The notes below the pieces were generated by a model. That model worked only from the letters and a program-made list of their open reading frames with translations. It did no database searches and had not been told where the DNA came from. From Sergeia podlipaevii (taxonomy: Eukaryota > Euglenozoa > Kinetoplastea > Trypanosomatida > Trypanosomatidae), in NCBI GenBank assembly GCA_030849805.1, contig JASANZ010002006.1, positions 1-32,056 on the forward strand: 32,056 nt of DNA. The letters are read 5' to 3'. The position numbers were made by a program, and so were the translations under genes. This document shows positions 7,641-16,754 of the stretch, piece after piece. The stretch's first letter is position 1, and every line of letters starts with the position of its first letter.

Positions 7641-10400
7641 TTAAGAAGAGGCATAAGAGAGAAGTGACAGGAGTTGCACAGGGGCAGCGATCTCACCGTC
7701 TTCTAGCGGCCGCATAGTGCTGCCATGACGCGCGCTGCCCAGAGGCCATGACACCCCGCTCTGTGCAGAACAACATCCTGGAAATACTCGCTGCTCCAAC
7801 TCACTGACGAAAATGGTTTCGGAAGCTCCGGCTGAGGTACTACAACCACTTGAATCGATATTGTAAATATTGTTGTTATGAGTAAGACTCATGCCGCGAC
7901 TTGACTCGCGACCCAAGGGCAGCAAGGATCGCCACCACCTCTGAACGGAAGCACCACCGCCCCGCGAGACATTTGAGGGGCTGGCAAAGCGTTGCCCTGT
8001 TCCCTTCTCGTACCGCCCCGCGAGTTTCCATGAATCAACTTGCAGGCAGAGCCACCGAGCCGCATCCTCCAGTATGGCGGCTAGAGGAATGCTTCCATCG
8101 CCACTGCTACTGTTGTTCTTCATACTCGTCTTGTACAGCGCCAAGGCCTCTGCAACAAGCGCTGACATGGCTGCGCTAGGTCGCACCGCAATCCTCGACT
8201 CCACCTTGGACACAAAAGGTGTGTCCACGCCAGCTACCCTCACCACCCCTCGATCTACCTGCCCCACCAACACTGTGAGAGACGTGAGCCGCTTGCTGAG
8301 CTGCAGACGCTCGCACAGGAAGCTACGCGGCGCCACAAGCAGCAGAGTCGTATCCGGTGCATAGCATCCTGCGGGGAGTATGATATCCTGCAATGCCTCC
8401 TCCGAGTACTCGTGCGCCATCCACTGCACTGGCACACTCGACGTGGAGCAGCAGGGCACACGAGCAGCAAACGCTTTTTCATACACGTCTTGCAACGCAC
8501 TATCCACTAGAGGGCCACCCGCAGCACGAGTGCTTGACCTAGCCATCAAGGGGGAGGCAGAGCTCGAGCTGTCGGGCCGAAAAAAGAAGGAGCATATTGT
8601 GATGAGTCGCTCCGCAAGAGCCTCGTCTCGCGTAAAGAGTATCACACGCGCACGCCGCCGTGCACTGAGAAGGAATCCCTCCTCACGACCTTCTGTCGCA
8701 CCGTTTCGAGTATTCGTGGCTGTACCGCCGGAGGCGGTAGTGGTAGTGCCGTTCGCGGCTGGAAGGCTAGGCATGTCCGCCAGCCTGTTTATCCGTGGAG
8801 GTGGGCTAGAACCAGTGGGGCCCCACATCGTCCTCTCTCCATGTTTCCCACCAGTGCACCCTGCCTCTTCCTCTTCTTGCTCTTCCGCTTCTTCTTCTTC
8901 TTGAGCCTGCACTTGAGCCCAGTACGCACCGTAAGGTCCACCACCACCACCACCATTACTTGAGTTGCCGCCTATGTACCCGTCACCACATAACGAAAGC
9001 AGACCAGAGACCAATGAACTGGTAAAGCTTTCGCTGAACAGGCACAGCTCAGAGAGGGCGTCGTACATGATTTTATCAATGCAAGGCACTTGTTCTTCTT
9101 GCTGCTGCTGTGAATGCCGACTTCTTCCGTGGTCGTACGTGCGAGGTGCAGGGAGAGTATCCTCCCTCTCCATGCCTTGTTGCTGCTTACGCATCGCCAC
9201 TAGTGTATTCAACAAACATCCGCAAGTGCGACTGCTAAGCTGGGGCATGATAGGCCATCGTAGCGCCAGAGCACATGTTAGCTCCGCCTTGAGTGCCTCG
9301 TAGGTGTCTGATGCCTCATGGTGCTTCTCCAGCATCGCAGTGACCCTCTTCAGGGCCTGGTGCCCTTGTCCACCGATCGTCGCGGCGGCATCGGGAGACA
9401 TGATAAATTCAAAGAACCGGGCCATTGTCTTCATTGCAAAGTGCATAGCACGGTGTAACAAGGCACGCACCACATCGAAATGACCCAGTAACAGACGGTA
9501 ATGATGTCCTGACGGAGGGCACATGAGCACCAGCGCCACCGCGGCGTGTCGGGTCTGCATGGAGTACATAGGCCCGGTGTGGGTTGCTACCACAGTCGGG
9601 AAGGTTGCCGCGACGATAATGCGGTAGTAACGCAGCAGTCCATTGGCGGCGCGTACTTCCTCTAGACGCATATGCCACGGCGGTCCTTCCAGTGCTGGAG
9701 GCGAGCCCCCAGTCCCATCACTCGCACTTGTATGGCCAGTGCTCTGAGGCTGATTCCGCGCAGCCCCCATTGATCGCGAGCGTCTGCAAAGGCCAGTGCT
9801 ATGGCGGAGGAGTCTCTTCGTTTCATCGTCCTCCTCCCCCTCCCCTACTGGCGAGGGCAGCCGGGTGGCACCGGGGGTGCGGTGCGGGAGCAGTGACGGA
9901 CCTCCAGAGTTTCCGGCGAACGCTGAAGAAAAGGCGATTCCTTGCAGTACCTCCTGCGGCACCTCCTCCATCACCAGCCATGGAGCGTCCTTGACGTCTC
10001 CCACAGGCGAGAGTGCGGGATGGGAATCTACGGATGACGCTGTCGTGCTGCCATGTACGCGAGCCCAGTGCCGTCGGCACATGTCACATTCGTCACTCGA
10101 TACAGGCGGACCTTGGGCTGCTGCCGTCGCGCGGGAGCTGCTACAAGATACACGTGGCTTGTCATTACTATTAGAAAAATTACTGTTGCCATTGCTGCTG
10201 CTGCTGCTGGTGCTGCCGATATCAGGAATGCGATTAGAATGAAAGATGGGGGAGTTATTGCATGGAAACACTACGAAATAGAAGCGGGTCTGATTGGTGC
10301 CGTGACGGTGCTCTCGGCAGAGTCGTAGCGGCGGCGGCGATGCTGCTTGTGATGATGATAGTGATGCCGCTGTGGAGGAGAAGGATGCAGTGGACAGCAT
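7641..10400 (-). CDS. Large protein of unknown function with an alpha/beta-like C-terminal half
   Basis: The product is 919 aa from the ATG at 10400; the longer frame opens with GTG and its first residues are translated pyrimidine tract. Residues 1-100 are Ser/Asn-rich with few acidic residues and could include an organelle-targeting leader. A Cys-x2-Cys pair sits at 105-108. Residues of about 200-400 look helical and folded. A Glu run lies near 499-513 and Gly/Ser linkers surround it. Around 575-590 a hydrophobic strand is followed by Thr-Arg-Asp and an amphipathic helix. Near 680-730 further hydrophobic strands alternate with helices, suggesting an alpha/beta fold. This loosely recalls PIN or Rossmann-like domains, but the acidic catalytic set of a PIN nuclease was not found, so no function is assigned. 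It ends in TAA immediately before a poly-C run in the mRNA. Confidence 0.82.
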   Translation of the reverse strand: MLSTASFSSTAASLSSSQAASPPPLRLCREHRHGTNQTRFYFVVFPCNNSPIFHSNRIPDIGSTSSSSSNGNSNFSNSNDKPRVSCSSSRATAAAQGPPVSSDECDMCRRHWARVHGSTTASSVDSHPALSPVGDVKDAPWLVMEEVPQEVLQGIAFSSAFAGNSGGPSLLPHRTPGATRLPSPVGEGEEDDETKRLLRHSTGLCRRSRSMGAARNQPQSTGHTSASDGTGGSPPALEGPPWHMRLEEVRAANGLLRYYRIIVAATFPTVVATHTGPMYSMQTRHAAVALVLMCPPSGHHYRLLLGHFDVVRALLHRAMHFAMKTMARFFEFIMSPDAAATIGGQGHQALKRVTAMLEKHHEASDTYEALKAELTCALALRWPIMPQLSSRTCGCLLNTLVAMRKQQQGMEREDTLPAPRTYDHGRSRHSQQQQEEQVPCIDKIMYDALSELCLFSESFTSSLVSGLLSLCGDGYIGGNSSNGGGGGGPYGAYWAQVQAQEEEEAEEQEEEEAGCTGGKHGERTMWGPTGSSPPPRINRLADMPSLPAANGTTTTASGGTATNTRNGATEGREEGFLLSARRRARVILFTRDEALAERLITICSFFFRPDSSSSASPLMARSSTRAAGGPLVDSALQDVYEKAFAARVPCCSTSSVPVQWMAHEYSEEALQDIILPAGCYAPDTTLLLVAPRSFLCERLQLSKRLTSLTVLVGQVDRGVVRVAGVDTPFVSKVESRIAVRPSAAMSALVAEALALYKTSMKNNSSSGDGSIPLAAILEDAARWLCLQVDSWKLAGRYEKGTGQRFASPSNVSRGGGASVQRWWRSLLPLGRESSRGMSLTHNNNIYNIDSSGCSTSAGASETIFVSELEQRVFPGCCSAQSGVSWPLGSARHGSTMRPLEDGEIAAPVQLLSLLSYASS

Positions 10401-10532
10401 CGGGCGTGCGAAAAAAAAAATGTGAAAGGAAGAAAAGATAAAGAATACAAAGTGTGACTGAGTCACCACCGCTTATGTGCGTCTTCTCTCGCCCACCTCT
10501 TTCGCTCTCTCTCTCTCTCTCTCGCGAATAGA

Positions 10533-10570
10533 CTCAGATTGAAATGGTGAAGAAAAAGAAAAAAAGAGAG
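10533..10570 (-). promoter_or_regulatory. Candidate trans-splice acceptor for the 919-aa gene
   Basis: A C/T-rich tract on the minus strand (about 10570-10548) precedes an AG at 10534-10533. It gives a 132-nt 5' UTR that includes a GA repeat, and its first ATG is the chosen start at 10400. A second strong tract lies at about 10450-10410, but no AG follows it before the ATG; its first AG is inside the gene at 10371-10370. Confidence 0.45.
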
Positions 10571-11310
10571 TGACCTCTCTCAGTTTATACAGCTGCTACC
10601 TAGAAAACAGAGAAATAATAGCGCCAACAAAAAGGTCAGGACGTTTTTGCTTCCGACTATAACGTGTATGTGTGTATGTGTACAGATGTATGCCAACAAC
10701 GTAGGAAAGCAAAAAGAAAAAAATAGTAATCAAAAAACACACAAAAAAAAAGATATAGAATTATACAACTTCACTAAATATCTAAAACACGGAGCGCGTG
10801 AATTGAAACGGAGGCTTTATGCAACTGTTGCGAGAAGCTCTAGTGGTGTAACTAGACTACATATCAAACCAGGAGAAAGATAACAAAAAAAAACATGACA
10901 TAAAAAAAAGTCCATTGGAAAAGAAATATCAACATCAATGTGTTTTTGTGTGTGTGTGTCTATTGGGGAAGGGATGAGTAGACAACGCGCGCCGCTGCAA
11001 TGTGGACCCAGACATTTATGCAGAGAAAGAAAAAAGGCAATTGCTTAAGATATTTATATGTCATGTTTGTTTCTTTGTATGTAAAGCATTGGCTTCAGGC
11101 GGGAGCACCGCAGTTCTGGATGGGTAGCACATATGAATGAATGAATGGGGGTACATCTGTTAGATAACTGTGTGTACACACGTGTTTACGCGGTTTTAAC
11201 TACTTGTTGCAGCTCCAGGTCACACCTGCCACATAACATCAAATCCATGCTTGAGCTACAAAAGAAAAAAGTTCAAACGTCTTGGGCACAGGTAGCAGAA
11301 GGGGATGGGT

Positions 11311-11333
11311 GGGGGGGGNGGGGGGGGGGGGGG
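11311..11333. repeat. G homopolymer with an ambiguous base
   Basis: A run of 22 G is interrupted only by an N at 11319. It lies about 73 nt downstream of the stop codon of the HMG-like gene and reads as poly-C in the mRNA. The N probably marks unresolved run length. Confidence 0.9.
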
Positions 11334-11406
11334 ACGCCTGGCGAGTCCTTTCTATAGACGCGAACTCCTCTCTCCATATCAACAGAGAGAGAAATGCCAG
11401 CGCTCA

Positions 11407-12285
11407 TCACTTTTGTCCAGACGCCAAGTACCTTCTTGTCCGCAGCTCAGCAGCCCTCGAGTCGTATGGCCTCTTCTCCAGGTCCGTCATTGCCTCCCAC
11501 GCCATACGCTGCAACTCTCGAGTGGCGTACTGAGTCCTAGTGGAGCTGGCAAATATCGCATAACTTGACTTCGTTGAACCGCCGCTTCGCCTCTTCCTAC
11601 CGCTAGTGACCTCCTTCGTGACCGCAAAGCGAGGGGCGCCACCACCACCAGCAGCAGCAGCGCCAATGTAGTTGACGCTACTGCTGCTGCTGCTCGCGTG
11701 AACGTCTGGAAGGCGAGCAGATCCCCGTTCCTCTGACTCCACAAATGTCATGGAGGCACCCTGTACTTGCAAAGAAGTAGGGCTTGCAGCTACTTGTACC
11801 TTCTCGCTGTCGACTGTACTGCAATCAAGAGGAGGTGGAGGGACAGCTCCTGCGTCAACAGTGAAAGCACTCGGAGTGGGCTCTGCTGCTGCTACTGATG
11901 TTGTTGACTCAAAACGTAAGTTCCACTTTATCGCCCGCTGCTCACACAGACCTCTCACTGGTGCCTCCGCGAGCAACCACCGCTGTGCGAACTGTCTTTT
12001 AATCTGCGTGAGGTCCGTAAAGGCGGACGTTTGAGTAGCACCATCTTGCGCTGATGGTGGCGTCGGTGAGTGCTGGATACAGAAAAGGTCAAACCCGGAG
12101 ATGGGCCTGGGTGGCAGCCCCTTCATCCAGGGTTCGTCCTCCGCGGCTGCTGCCGCTAGTGGCTGAGAACTTTTACGTGCGCGCCTTTGTGTTTTTGGGG
12201 CTGTGGAATCGCCGGTGAGCGCTGGAAGACGCCGGCCACAGCAAGAGCAACACATAATTGTCGCGCCACATACGCACGTCGGCAT
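11407..12285 (-). CDS. Cys-rich protein with two divergent HMG-like boxes
   Basis: The product is 292 aa from an ATG, the first ATG after a textbook acceptor. The N-terminus has six Cys within 16 residues (4, 6, 12, 13, 15, 16), which could bind metal. A basic patch follows at 31-38. Residues of about 58-125 read as an HMG box: Pro-Arg-Pro-Ile-Ser-Gly-Phe-Asp-Leu-Phe near 58-68, then a helix with Phe-Ala-Gln-Arg-Trp (99-103) and a last helix ending near Phe 125. After a Ser/Ala/Gly linker and the basic stretch 230-233, residues 237-287 form a second, shorter box with Ser-Tyr-Ala-Ile-Phe (241-245), a Trp at 263, Glu-Lys-Arg-Pro-Tyr (270-274) and a basic final helix. HMG boxes bend DNA; in kinetoplastids two-box proteins act in the nucleus or on kinetoplast DNA. 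Which compartment applies here is not evident. Confidence 0.85.
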   Translation of the reverse strand: MPTCVCGATIMCCSCCGRRLPALTGDSTAPKTQRRARKSSQPLAAAAAEDEPWMKGLPPRPISGFDLFCIQHSPTPPSAQDGATQTSAFTDLTQIKRQFAQRWLLAEAPVRGLCEQRAIKWNLRFESTTSVAAAEPTPSAFTVDAGAVPPPPLDCSTVDSEKVQVAASPTSLQVQGASMTFVESEERGSARLPDVHASSSSSSVNYIGAAAAGGGGAPRFAVTKEVTSGRKRRSGGSTKSSYAIFASSTRTQYATRELQRMAWEAMTDLEKRPYDSRAAELRTRRYLASGQK

Positions 12286-13451
12286 AACTTGCCGGCGTTG
12301 TTCAATCCCTCTTTTCTGTATTCTTTCTCTGTGAATCTTTATTGATTTGTATTTTTTTTTCTTTTTTTCCCTTTCGTCCTGAATCTAGTTGATCTCTCTA
12401 GTTTTTTTTTTCCTTTTGCAGTGACCTTCGTTTGTCTTGATATATGTTGGCAGATAACCTAGAGGAGGAGAAGGAAAAAAAAAATCGAATTGGTATTTAT
12501 CGTTTTCCAAGATGCAACAAGATCACAGTGGTAGAACTAGATCAGGGATCTAGGGCATCCACATACGCGCGCACACAAAGAAAAAAAAGAAAGAAAAATA
12601 ATCAAAGAGAGCATCGCTTCACATTAGATTATCAGATATCTCCTTTTTTGAAAACATCCTTCTACAATCCCCCTTTTTTTGTCGCACACTGACGCGCTAA
12701 AGTAGACACATCTGTGCTCTATTTTCTTTAGAATGTATATAAAAAAAATGAGGGAGGGGGCGTCATCATACGTGTGTGTGCATAGCTCCTGCTTTTGGAT
12801 TTCTTCACATCCAAAAGAAAAAAAAAACATGTATATATACCTCAGTGATCGCGCCACACTGATTTTTTTTCTCTGTTTCTCTTCATGGCAGCTGGGTGAA
12901 CAACTGTATATCAAGGACACGGCACCACCAGAACGTACACCAATAATAAAAACAATAGCAACGACAACAACAACCATCACATAATCAACGACAGGCTCTT
13001 GCTCATATATGTTTCTTTCCTTCTTCTCGACAGGAAAAGGAAAACAAGAAGAGATGTTGCCACATTTAAAAAAAAAAAATGAATTTAATTGGATAGTGCA
13101 ATCAAACTAAAAAAAAAAAGAAGGAGCCAAAACCAAAGTAGCTAATAAAGAGAGTAAGCCCATTCATAGAAAATGGACAAATAAACATTAAAAAAAAAAA
13201 GATAACAACAGTAACGTGTGACTGCAACACTACGCAAAAAGAAAAGAGAACCAGGATGTACATATACACTCAGCACAAGGAAAGTTGAATAGTAATAATA
13301 GTAATGAGTATAGCGTCCCCTCTTGGCGAGAAACATACTGTCATTCGCATTATATATAAAAAATAATAATAATGAAAAGATATATGAGAGGAGAGGAAAA
13401 GATAAAGAAAGAGAAAACAGCCTCTCGCCGCAGCGACTGCACAAGAATCCT
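12286..13451 (-). other. Intergenic region
   Basis: This 1.17-kb gap carries T-rich runs on the minus strand (for example around 12473-12489, 13060-13085 and 13191-13201) and AAC-type triplets (12955-12975). A 117-codon ATG frame (12977-12624) is built largely from these repeats and was not accepted as a gene. Confidence 0.55.
12459..12489 (-). promoter_or_regulatory. Trans-splice acceptor for the HMG-like gene
   Basis: On the minus strand a run of T is followed by CCTTCTCCTCCTCTAG, with the AG at 12460-12459. The 173-nt 5' UTR contains no ATG before 12285. This is one of the clearest acceptors in the window. Confidence 0.75.
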
Positions 13452-15299
13452 TTATAAATAGTGCACGGCTACAGTCCATCCTTCGTTGGGAATAAGGAAA
13501 CGTGTGGACTTCCAGCCAGCAGCCTTGACAACGTCCATAAACTTGAGATACTTTGGATAGAGCGTGTCCTCACCGTACGGCTCAGCAACCTCCTTCGCAA
13601 CAGACGCGTCCGTCGTCCCAGTCACTGCCGTCGCACGTACGTCAGAATGGGTTGTCTGAGCCCCCATATCCAGCACACCGTCTTCACGCAAGGCACATAT
13701 CACAACCAACGGAGAAGGAGCCGTCTTGTCTGACCACACCACCGCGCGACCACCACCCACACGCTGGACCGCCAGCTGGTGGCAATATGCGTAGAAGTAG
13801 GCCCACATTTGCCTCTGTACGATCTGCTCTGCCTGCTGCTCTCGTTGTGTCGTCGGCAACTCCTCCACCTCGTCGTTTTCGTCTTCCAGCACACTCCAGA
13901 GCTGATTGCTTTTCTTCTGATCAATCCCAGCGGAGCGGCGGTAGGCATCCCAGCTCTTAGGGCAGCCATCCTTCGTGTACAGCTCCGGAAACAACACCGA
14001 GTAGCTGTTGATATCAACATCGTACACCAGACACACCCCTCGCCCAGCAAGACATGCTTCCGCCCCAAAGGCAACGTCTTGCTTAGCGCGCGTCGTGAGG
14101 CCTACACGGTCCTGCAGAAGATCAAAGATGGACACACCAAACCGGATGCTCACCTGCAGGGCAGGCACGTGCGTGTAAACCCAGCGGTGCACGTCGTCCC
14201 TGTAAGACAAGCCTGGCGCACGCGTGGGACCAGACGGCGGCAACATGAAAAGACCCTCCGCGTCGTTGGCCAGCAGCGGGGAGATGCCCAGCTTCGCCAG
14301 TGTAGACCGCGCAAAGGAGTTGCCTGTGAAGGATGATGTATCAGAGCCGACCAGAGACTCGCTGGCGGTGGTGTCGTCAGTGCGCTTGTGAACCGCCTCG
14401 ATGCCATGCTCGAACCGAAGGTAGCGCTGCAGGCACCATTCAAATCGCGGCGCGTTCAGACTAGTCAAAATGGTGCAATGAACGCTCTTGATATTGCAGA
14501 ACAGGTGCAGCACGAGGATCGCGGTAGTAACAAGAAGGTTGAGCATGCGGGACTTCTCAGGGACGATAACAGACACCAAGATCCCAAGAATAACTCCCAT
14601 AAGCCCCGCCACGTTATCCCGATTGGCTGCCTTGGCTGTCACGTCGGCGGTGTTCCCCTTCCAAGCAAAATGCTGCGTGAAGGAGGCCTTCGCACCCGCT
14701 CCAGCCACGCCCACGATGGACCGTATAAGAGCCGCAAGGGCAGTGAATGCAAGACAACCGTACGATGGCAGCCACATCGTGAGCACCTCAAGTAATATTG
14801 CCAGCCCACAGCTCACGTCCGCCACGAGACGCCACGTTTTGGCGCGGTTTTCCAGGCCGGTCGCGACGTGGGAGCTGAGAAGAATACCAGCGAGGCGCTG
14901 CACCGCGTCACGGACAATCCACGCCAGAGACGAACTCGACGCTGTCGCCGTGCCGGAGCCAACACCGGCAGCGACAAGGACGGCACGAGTGCCGAGTGTT
15001 GCTGCCACAGTACTCGCAATGCACTGAAGGAAGTCCCAGCGCGCGGCTTGAAGCATGTCCGGCGACACTGAGCGCGGGAAGTTTTCGGGCAAAAACGTCT
15101 TCTGGACGTACCCACGTATGTTGTTCCGAGTTGAGTGTGCAATGGCTAAGGCGCTGCGTGGCTTTGTGGTGACATCACTCGCCTCGCTGTTAGCGTAGAA
15201 CTCGGATGCATGAACATCTGCCTTTATCTCTAACCGTCCCGCTTTCTGGCTATTGATCATAAAGACGCGCTTGCGTCCGCCACGAAATTCATTGATCAT
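13452..15299 (-). CDS. RUS family (DUF647) protein, RUSF1-like
   Basis: The product is 615 aa from the first ATG after the upstream tract. Residues of about 63-300 match the DUF647/RUS core. These are Phe-Leu-Pro-Glu-Asn-Phe-Pro with Ser-Val-Ser-Pro-Asp (69-81), a Trp-Asp helix, Gly-Val-Gly with Ala-Thr-Ala (112-120), Trp-Ile-Val-Arg-Asp (127-131), Trp-Arg-Leu-Val-Ala-Asp (156-161), and Gly-Val-Ala-Gly-Ala with Thr-Gln-His-Phe and Ala-Asp-Val-Thr-Ala-Lys (197-223). Several hydrophobic helices (about 90-112, 163-197, 230-247, 252-272) suggest membrane association. The C-terminus keeps the family's Ala-Gly-Trp-Lys and final Gly-Trp motif (587-615). Plant members act in UV-B sensing, auxin transport and plastid or vitamin B6-linked processes, and an animal member (RUSF1) is uncharacterised. 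The biochemical role is unknown, so family membership is firm but function is not. Confidence 0.92.
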   Translation of the reverse strand: MINEFRGGRKRVFMINSQKAGRLEIKADVHASEFYANSEASDVTTKPRSALAIAHSTRNNIRGYVQKTFLPENFPRSVSPDMLQAARWDFLQCIASTVAATLGTRAVLVAAGVGSGTATASSSSLAWIVRDAVQRLAGILLSSHVATGLENRAKTWRLVADVSCGLAILLEVLTMWLPSYGCLAFTALAALIRSIVGVAGAGAKASFTQHFAWKGNTADVTAKAANRDNVAGLMGVILGILVSVIVPEKSRMLNLLVTTAILVLHLFCNIKSVHCTILTSLNAPRFEWCLQRYLRFEHGIEAVHKRTDDTTASESLVGSDTSSFTGNSFARSTLAKLGISPLLANDAEGLFMLPPSGPTRAPGLSYRDDVHRWVYTHVPALQVSIRFGVSIFDLLQDRVGLTTRAKQDVAFGAEACLAGRGVCLVYDVDINSYSVLFPELYTKDGCPKSWDAYRRSAGIDQKKSNQLWSVLEDENDEVEELPTTQREQQAEQIVQRQMWAYFYAYCHQLAVQRVGGGRAVVWSDKTAPSPLVVICALREDGVLDMGAQTTHSDVRATAVTGTTDASVAKEVAEPYGEDTLYPKYLKFMDVVKAAGWKSTRFLIPNEGWTVAVHYL

Positions 15300-15470
15300 G
15301 ATAATAATATATATTTTTTCTGTTCTGATAGTGCTTTTAATTCCTCCTTTTTTACCAGATAATGTACTCTCTCTCTTTGCGTGCTCGTGTATATAGAAAT
15401 ACGACTATACGCCAGTGTAGCGATCAAGCAGGATAAAAAGAAAAAAATATATAGAAAATAATAAAAAATA

Positions 15471-15496
15471 CTATATTATTAAAAAAAAAAAAAGAA
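15471..15496 (-). promoter_or_regulatory. Candidate trans-splice acceptor for the RUS gene
   Basis: A 13-T run on the minus strand is followed by TAATAATATAG, with the AG at 15472-15471. It predicts a 5' UTR of about 171 nt whose first ATG is 15299. Further T-rich stretches and AGs nearer the gene make the exact site uncertain. Confidence 0.4.
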
Positions 15497-16198
15497 GTGA
15501 GCGTTCGTTGTTAGAATCCAATATAGATAAAAAAAATGATAAAACAAAACGAATAAAATGCTGACGTTTTATACAAACAAAAATAATAATAATAAAAAGA
15601 AAAAGAAAAAGGGAGAAAGAAGTATATTCAAAAATATACGCAACGGGTATGCAGAGGAAAAAATAAATACGTGGTGATGAACGATGTGCCCATCCGTAGT
15701 GAAATTTTCTAAATCCCTACATAGATAGGATTCACTTATATGCATTTCTTTTTTGTTTCTTATTTTATAGAGATTTGCAAATGTACATGGGAAGCACATA
15801 AACATAGCAGCGATTTCTACCAACCAAACATGGAAAAAAAAAATGCAGGGAAATTTATGCAGCAGAAAGAAGAAAAAAAAAAGAGGAGAATAGGGAAAAA
15901 ATACTCAAAAAGTGCGTCCGAAAAACCCTCTCCCTCTCTCATAAATCCGGAATAAGAGACACCGCTCTACTTATACACAGCGCCACATGTATAGCAAACA
16001 GAAAAAAAAAATAAGAAGAGGAATTTGTTTTTTTTTAAAAAAATGAATGGTACCATCGGCACCACCAACCCCTCACAGTGCTTCAGTAGAACGATACAAA
16101 TTTACGGAACGTATGTTACACTATTTTTTTTTTTCCTACTGTGTGACATAAACATTCGCTACAAACACACACACAAAAAAAAAAAAGAATAATCAAGG

Positions 16199-16199
16199 A

Positions 16200-16234
<35 letters not shown>
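16199..16234. repeat. CA-TA compound microsatellite
   Basis: A tandem CA repeat passes directly into a tandem TA repeat in non-coding DNA downstream of the candidate pseudophosphatase gene. Confidence 0.85.
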
Positions 16235-16390
16235 ACAGATACTGGTGGTCGTAAGAAAGAGAAAACATGCAAGATAAAAGAGTACGAAAACAACAACAAC
16301 GATTCTGAATGGCGAAGAAAAGAAAGAGTTCTTATAAATCATCGTTCAAGAAAGAAGGGGGCACTTATTGTAGCATGTAAATGTAAATAA

Positions 16391-16393
16391 ATA

Positions 16394-16424
<31 letters not shown>
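16391..16424. repeat. TA plus TAGA microsatellite
   Basis: A TA repeat is followed by about four tandem tetranucleotide TAGA units, in the same non-coding gap as the CA-TA repeat. Confidence 0.85.
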
Positions 16425-16539
16425 CAGTCATAATAAATGAAAACTATATCCCAGCACAACGCACAAAGATCATATGCTGCCCAAGAGGAAATATTTTTTA
16501 AAAAAAGTGGGAGGAGGAAGTAGAGTGATAGCGGGTCGA

Positions 16540-16573
16540 CCCCCCCNNNNNNNNNNNNNNNNCCCCCCCCCCC
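16540..16573. other. C homopolymer with a 16-base N gap
   Basis: Seven C, then 16 N (16547-16562), then eleven C. The gap flanks suggest a collapsed or unreadable C run rather than missing unique sequence. In the mRNA of the upstream gene this reads as poly-G, about 180 nt after its stop, which is the opposite sense to the other long runs. Confidence 0.85.
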
Positions 16574-16754
16574 GCCCTACACGGTCCCTACAGCGTCTCC
16601 AGGGAGTGTAAGGTTGATGTACAGTAAATAAATATATGCAATGCAGATGTGACAACTCTAGAGAGGAGAAAAAAAGATATGCATATATTAAGAGAGCGAG
16701 AGAGAGAGAGAGGAATGCTAGTAAACTACTCGTCGCTACGCCAATTCACTTTCC

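Larger units (their letters stand above)
10401..11406 (-). other. Intergenic region
   Basis: This 1.0-kb gap contains pyrimidine tracts on the minus strand, a CT/GA repeat (10506-10523), a short TG repeat (10949-10959) and a G homopolymer with an ambiguous base (11311-11333). No tRNA-like or conserved coding element was recognised. Confidence 0.6.
15300..16754 (-). other. Intergenic region with compound microsatellites and an assembly gap
   Basis: This 1.45-kb gap has no recognised gene. It contains long A runs on the plus strand (T on the coding strand), a CA-TA compound repeat (16199-16234), a TA plus TAGA repeat (16391-16424) and a C homopolymer broken by 16 N (16540-16573). Confidence 0.6.

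Noticed and set aside
10790..10870. Possible tRNA or small RNA in non-repetitive intergenic sequence
   Set aside because: No cloverleaf, internal promoter boxes or C/D-box pattern could be made out by eye.
12624..12977. 117-codon ATG frame in the gap between the HMG-like and RUS genes
   Set aside because: Its hydrophobic start is encoded by AAC/GTT triplet repeats and the rest by T-rich tracts. It could be revisited if spliced-leader reads or peptides support it.
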